Assembly: GCA_024408895.1 (NCBI GenBank)
Contig: JAKSUO010000052.1
Span: 1 to 8,191, forward strand
Length of the DNA stretch: 8,191 nucleotides
Source: Alphaproteobacteria bacterium
Lineage (GTDB): Bacteria > Pseudomonadota > Alphaproteobacteria > RF32 > CAG-239
Direction of reading: 5' to 3'
Part shown: positions 5,530 through 8,191 of the stretch, piece after piece
Layout of the letters: each line of letters starts with the position of its first letter
How positions within the stretch are numbered: position 1 is the stretch's first letter
Program-made: the position numbers and the translations under genes
The notes under the pieces: model-generated
What the model saw: the letters and a program-made list of their open reading frames with translations, nothing else
Database searches by the model: none
What the model was told of the DNA's origin: nothing

Positions 5530-5557
5530 TTGCAAATTTTAATAGTTTATATATAAT
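5530..5557 (+). promoter_or_regulatory. Candidate promoter of the IalB-family gene and rlmN
   Basis: TTGCAA (5530-5535) and a perfect TATAAT (5552-5557) are separated by 16 bp. A second perfect TATAAT lies at 5565-5570 without a good -35. The leader to the ATG at 5604 would be about 40 nt and includes the ribosome binding site AGGG (5591-5594). Confidence 0.5.
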
Positions 5558-5574
5558 TCTTTCATATAATTCAA
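5546..5574 (-). promoter_or_regulatory. Candidate promoter of cca-ROK kinase operon
   Basis: On the minus strand, TTGAAT (5574-5569), 17 bp, TATAAA (5551-5546). Matches to sigma-70 consensus are 4/6 and 5/6 with ideal spacing, about 40 bp upstream of the cca ATG. It overlaps the plus-strand promoter, so the two divergent units may compete for polymerase. Confidence 0.5.
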
Positions 5575-5603
5575 GCAAGTTAAAATGAAAAGGGAAAAAT
5601 AAA

Positions 5604-6113
5604 ATGTTTAAGTATTTACTTGTTTTTTGCGGACTTCTGATTTCAACGGTAGCTCAAGCGGCCGAACAAGCCAAGGTTTTGGGCGAATACGGCGATTGGG
5701 TTGCATGGGTATATAATGACCGTGGTAATCTGATTTGCTATATGTCTTCATTGCCGAAAAAAGATGAAGGCAAATATACAAGACGCGGCGATATTTATAC
5801 AATGATTACTCATCGTCCGGCCGAAAAATCTTTTGATGAAGTTAGCTTTGTGGCAGGATACACTTATGATCCGAAAGCTCCGCTGACAGTTAAAATCGGC
5901 AATCAAACTTTCAATAAAACTTTTACGGAAGGCGATAAAGGCTGGATGGTTAACAGTGACGAAGATCGTAAGTTAATCGCGGCAATGAAACGTGGCGACC
6001 GTATGATTGTTGACGGCAAATCTAATCGCGGCACGGCAACCAAAGATACTTATTCATTAAAAGGGTTTAGCGCCGCTTATCAGGCAATTTCCGCCAAGTG
6101 TAAGAAAAGATAA
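5604..6113 (+). CDS. Invasion-associated locus B (IalB) family secreted protein
   Basis: Small exported protein of the IalB family, widespread in Alphaproteobacteria; its biochemical role is poorly defined, although the founding Bartonella member is linked to erythrocyte invasion. Residues 1-19 are a Sec signal peptide with cleavage expected at AQA-AEQ. The mature domain shows the family pattern: YGDWVAWV (29-36), CYMSSLP (45-51), RRGDIYTMITHRP (60-72), VSFVAGY (80-86), a GWMVNSDED segment (113-121), and the diagnostic DTYSLKGFSAA (148-158). Cys45 and Cys166 remain after cleavage and could form a disulfide in the periplasm. It is 169 residues, normal for the family. The ATG follows AAAAGGG at 9 nt. 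rlmN begins 2 bp after its stop, so the two form one operon. The name does not imply that this organism invades cells: many free-living relatives carry paralogues. Confidence 0.85.
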   Translation: MFKYLLVFCGLLISTVAQAAEQAKVLGEYGDWVAWVYNDRGNLICYMSSLPKKDEGKYTRRGDIYTMITHRPAEKSFDEVSFVAGYTYDPKAPLTVKIGNQTFNKTFTEGDKGWMVNSDEDRKLIAAMKRGDRMIVDGKSNRGTATKDTYSLKGFSAAYQAISAKCKKR

Positions 6114-6115
6114 GT

Positions 6116-7183
6116 ATGGCTAAGATTGAACTAATCGGCTTAAGTAAAGATGAATTGCAAAAGGCTTTAACCGACATCGGTGAAAAGCCTTTTCGCGCTA
6201 AACAGCTATGGCAGTGGCTATATTATTTTGGTGAAACGGATTTTGAAAAGATGAGCAACCTTTCAAAGGCGCTGCGCCAAAAGTTGGCCGAAAATTTTAC
6301 CGTTACCAGACCAAAAATCGTTGCCGAGCAACTGTCATCGGATAAAACGCGTAAATGGCTTTTGGAATTTGCCGATGGTCAACGCGTTGAAATGGTTTAT
6401 ATTCCGGAAGATGATAGGGGAGCAGTGTGTATTTCTACCCAAGTCGGCTGTGCGGTGGGGTGTAAATTTTGTCATACCGGCAGTCAAAAACTAACCCGCA
6501 ATTTGACAGCCGCTGAAATTGTCAGCCAGTTTATGGTGGCGCGTGATACTTATGGCGAATGGCCGAGTCCGACTAACGAAATTCGTTATCTTTCCAATAT
6601 TGTCGTTATGGGAATGGGCGAGCCTTTACATAATCTTCAAAACACAATCAAGGCTTTGAATATTTTAACGGATGGCGATGGTATTGCTATTTCTCGCCGC
6701 CGTATCACTATGTCAACTTCAGGTATTGCGCCGAATATTGTTTGTGCCTTACAGGAAACCGGCGTGCGTTTGGCAATTTCTTTGCACGCGCCGAATAATG
6801 ATTTACGTTCTAAGATTATGCCGATTAATGATAAATATCCGTTGGAAGAAGTTTTGTCGGCTTGTCGCGAATATCAAAAAGATGACGGTAGCAGATATAT
6901 TACCTTTGAATATTTGATGTTGGATGGGATTAATGATTCTTTGGAATGTGCGCGCGAGTTGATTGCCTTGATGAAAAAATATAAATTACGAGCCAGTTTT
7001 AATTTAATTCCGTTCAATCCGTGGCCAGGGTGTTCTTTTACGCCAAGTTCCAACGGCAGAGTGCGCGCTTTTGCCAAAGAATTGGAAAATGCCGGATTCG
7101 CTGCACCGGTGCGCGTGGCGCGCGGCCAAGATATTTTGGCCGCATGCGGACAACTGAAATCGCAAAAAGATAAGGAAAAATAA
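6116..7183 (+). CDS. rlmN: Dual-specificity rRNA/tRNA adenine-C2 methyltransferase RlmN
   Basis: Radical SAM enzyme that methylates C2 of A2503 in 23S rRNA and of A37 in certain tRNAs, in the cytoplasm. Cys112, Cys116 and Cys119 in GCAVGCKFC are the CxxxCxxC ligands of the [4Fe-4S] cluster. GMGEP (166-170) is the SAM-binding glycine motif. The two methyl-shuttle cysteines also fit: Cys105 in VCISTQVGC sits seven residues before the first cluster ligand, as Cys118 does in E. coli, and Cys344 lies in the conserved AACGQL near the end. At 355 residues the protein is full length. Its ATG is 2 bp after the IalB-family stop with only a weak AAAAGA upstream, so translation is probably coupled. Its stop is 4 bp from that of the convergent response regulator, with no terminator between. 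Confidence 0.97.
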   Translation: MAKIELIGLSKDELQKALTDIGEKPFRAKQLWQWLYYFGETDFEKMSNLSKALRQKLAENFTVTRPKIVAEQLSSDKTRKWLLEFADGQRVEMVYIPEDDRGAVCISTQVGCAVGCKFCHTGSQKLTRNLTAAEIVSQFMVARDTYGEWPSPTNEIRYLSNIVVMGMGEPLHNLQNTIKALNILTDGDGIAISRRRITMSTSGIAPNIVCALQETGVRLAISLHAPNNDLRSKIMPINDKYPLEEVLSACREYQKDDGSRYITFEYLMLDGINDSLECARELIALMKKYKLRASFNLIPFNPWPGCSFTPSSNGRVRAFAKELENAGFAAPVRVARGQDILAACGQLKSQKDKEK

Positions 7184-7187
7184 ACCG

Positions 7188-7814
7188 TCAAATAAGGCCG
7201 ATTTTTTGCGCGGTTATAACGGCTTGTGTCCGATTCGTTACATGCAATGAGCGCAACAAGGCATTAATATGCAGTTTAACTGTGGATTCGGAAACTCCCA
7301 TATCATAAGCAATTTGTTTGTTGGATTTGCCTTGCGCAATTAAATCCAAGACTTGTGATTGTCTGTTTGTGAGCATTTTAACTCCGTTATTTCGGCTGCC
7401 GAAGTTATTGGTAACCGTTCCGTCAAGCAATGTCGGCGGCACATAAGTTCCCTCATCTATAACCAATTTAATGGCATTGGCAAACACTTTTATTTCGGAA
7501 CGTTTCGGAATATAGCCTTTAACACCGGTAGATAATATGGCGCGTATAGCTCTGCTGTCTTCGGACGCGGAAACCACAATGATTTTAGTTTTAGGTGCAA
7601 TGGCGCGAATTTGTTTTAACGCATCAAGCCACGGCATATCTTGCATATCTACATCTAAAATAAGTAGGTCAACAGAACTGTCTTCTTGTAAATTCTTAAT
7701 AACCTGAGAATAGCCGGAAGCCTGAAAAATGGCGGCATTCGGGACAATCTGCTCTATGTGCATTGCCAATCCATCACGAAAAAGTGCATGATCATCTGCA
7801 ATCAGAATTTTCAT
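7188..7814 (-). CDS. LuxR/NarL-type two-component response regulator
   Basis: Predicted DNA-binding transcriptional regulator switched by phosphorylation. The receiver domain spans residues 1 to about 120, with the acidic pair Asp7-Asp8, phospho-acceptor Asp54 in LILDVDM, Ser82 in VVSAS and Lys104 in YIPK. A linker of about 25 residues leads to a C-terminal GerE/LuxR helix-turn-helix (148-205): LTNRQSQVLDLIAQGKSNKQ followed by IAYDMGVSESTVKLHINALL. At 208 residues the length is typical. I chose the ATG at 7814 because GAGGAG lies 8 nt upstream; an in-frame TTG at 7829 is part of that Shine-Dalgarno region and would add MRRLV before a canonical receiver start. No histidine kinase is in the window, so it is an orphan here and its signal and targets are unknown. 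It lies downstream of the deaminase gene on the same strand with an 87-bp gap, and converges on rlmN. Confidence 0.95.
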   Translation of the reverse strand: MKILIADDHALFRDGLAMHIEQIVPNAAIFQASGYSQVIKNLQEDSSVDLLILDVDMQDMPWLDALKQIRAIAPKTKIIVVSASEDSRAIRAILSTGVKGYIPKRSEIKVFANAIKLVIDEGTYVPPTLLDGTVTNNFGSRNNGVKMLTNRQSQVLDLIAQGKSNKQIAYDMGVSESTVKLHINALLRSLHVTNRTQAVITAQKIGLI

Positions 7815-7848
7815 AACTAATCTCCTCAAATTTTTATATAATCGCCAA

Positions 7849-7878
7849 TTTATATATTGCCGATTGAGCGTATTTAAA
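7849..7878 (-). promoter_or_regulatory. Candidate promoter of the response regulator gene
   Basis: On the minus strand, TTTAAA (7878-7873), 18 bp, TATAAA (7854-7849), within the 87-bp gap after the deaminase stop. The -10 is good and the -35 is weak. The gap also holds an imperfect tandem repeat on the plus strand, AATTTTTATATAATCGCC (7829-7846) and AATTTATATATTGCC (7847-7861), which could be an operator or simply AT-rich leader. Read-through from the deaminase gene is the alternative. Confidence 0.3.
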
Positions 7879-7901
7879 GACGTCCAAAGAGAATAGTCCT
7901 G

Positions 7902-8191
7902 TTATTTTTTAGGTAGAGCAATATACTCCACACCGGCTTCCTTAAACATTTCTGCCGAATAATTGAGTTTGTCGCGCCAAGTGTTTTTCGGGTCATTGGC
8001 ATCGGTTTTAAACTCATAAGTTACGACAGTTTTAATACCCGCCTGAATAATGGCACGAGCGCAATCTGTGCATGGTGTGAGTGTGCAGAAAATTGTGCAG
8101 CCGCGAAGAGATGTTCCGGTCAAACAGGCATTATAGATGGCATTGCGTTCAGCGTGTTCAAAAAAGTCGTATTTAGTCGGGCGCTCCATGC
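7902..8191 (-). CDS. dCMP/cytidine-type deaminase, partial (C-terminal part)
   Basis: Zinc-dependent deaminase of the deoxycytidylate deaminase (ComEB-like) family, which would convert dCMP to dUMP for thymidylate synthesis. The visible 95 residues carry both zinc motifs: His12-Ala-Glu14 in EHAERNAIYNA, with Glu14 the catalytic proton shuttle, and Pro39-Cys40-Thr-Asp-Cys43 in LTPCTDCARAI. GTSLRGCTIFCTL lies between them. Family members are about 140-160 residues, and the ERPTKYDFFEHAERNAI region normally lies mid-protein after a substrate-binding N-terminal segment. The ATG at 8189 is therefore very likely an internal methionine, and the gene continues past the right edge. The cytidine/tRNA deaminase superfamily is wider than dCMP deaminase, so the substrate is inferred from the RPxKY...HAERNAI context. 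The stop is followed by an 87-bp gap to the response regulator. Confidence 0.88.
   Translation of the reverse strand, partial: MERPTKYDFFEHAERNAIYNACLTGTSLRGCTIFCTLTPCTDCARAIIQAGIKTVVTYEFKTDANDPKNTWRDKLNYSAEMFKEAGVEYIALPKK

Noticed and set aside
7815..7829. TTG start at 7829 for the response regulator
   Set aside because: The TTG is part of TTGAGGAG, the ribosome binding region of the ATG at 7814, and the receiver domain begins canonically at MKILIADDH.
8187..8189. ATG at 8189 as the true start of the deaminase
   Set aside because: The family has a substantial N-terminal segment before RPxKY...HAERNAI; the window simply ends here.

Overview
This window is about 8.2 kb of an AT-rich bacterial chromosome, most likely from an alphaproteobacterium with a compact, possibly host-associated lifestyle. 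The best lineage evidence is an IalB-type (invasion-associated locus B) secreted protein directly upstream of rlmN. A small pilin of a type I associate, from memory, with uncultured gut alphaproteobacteria (N-terminus GRSMIEMLGVLAIIGVL) points the same way. The placement is inference, because there is no rRNA or other phylogenetic marker here.

Layout. On the minus strand at the left edge is murJ, the lipid II flippase of peptidoglycan synthesis (54-1631). A roughly 200-bp divergent promoter region separates it from a 74-codon orphan gene of unknown function on the plus strand (1832-2056), which ends in a clean intrinsic terminator. A gene-free block (2057-2566) follows, filled with hairpin-forming repeats and an AT-rich leader. 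Then comes an orphan type IVb-like (PilS-like) prepilin (2567-3211). After a bidirectional terminator there is a second repeat block (3212-3474). The minus-strand pair cca (tRNA nucleotidyltransferase, 4263-5504) and a ROK-family kinase (3475-4266) is translationally coupled through a TTGA overlap and reads towards the repeats. From a divergent promoter at about 5530-5574, the plus strand carries the IalB-family protein and rlmN, 2 bp apart. Convergent with rlmN, with only 4 bp between stops, is a LuxR/NarL-type response regulator (7188-7814), preceded on the minus strand by a dCMP/cytidine-type deaminase cut off by the right edge.

The ordinary genes are housekeeping: cell wall, tRNA maturation, rRNA/tRNA methylation and nucleotide metabolism. 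The unusual content is the accessory island at 1742-3474: a stand-alone small gene and a stand-alone pilin, with two blocks of REP/BIME-like repeats. Each block contains a composite of two related hairpins (ATTCT...AGAAT and ACTCT...AGAGT) joined by a spacer with a GCACCGGTG core. The two composites lie in opposite orientation on either side of the pilin gene. Both blocks begin directly at the U-tract of an intrinsic terminator. No transposase, integrase, CRISPR array, tRNA or rRNA gene was seen.
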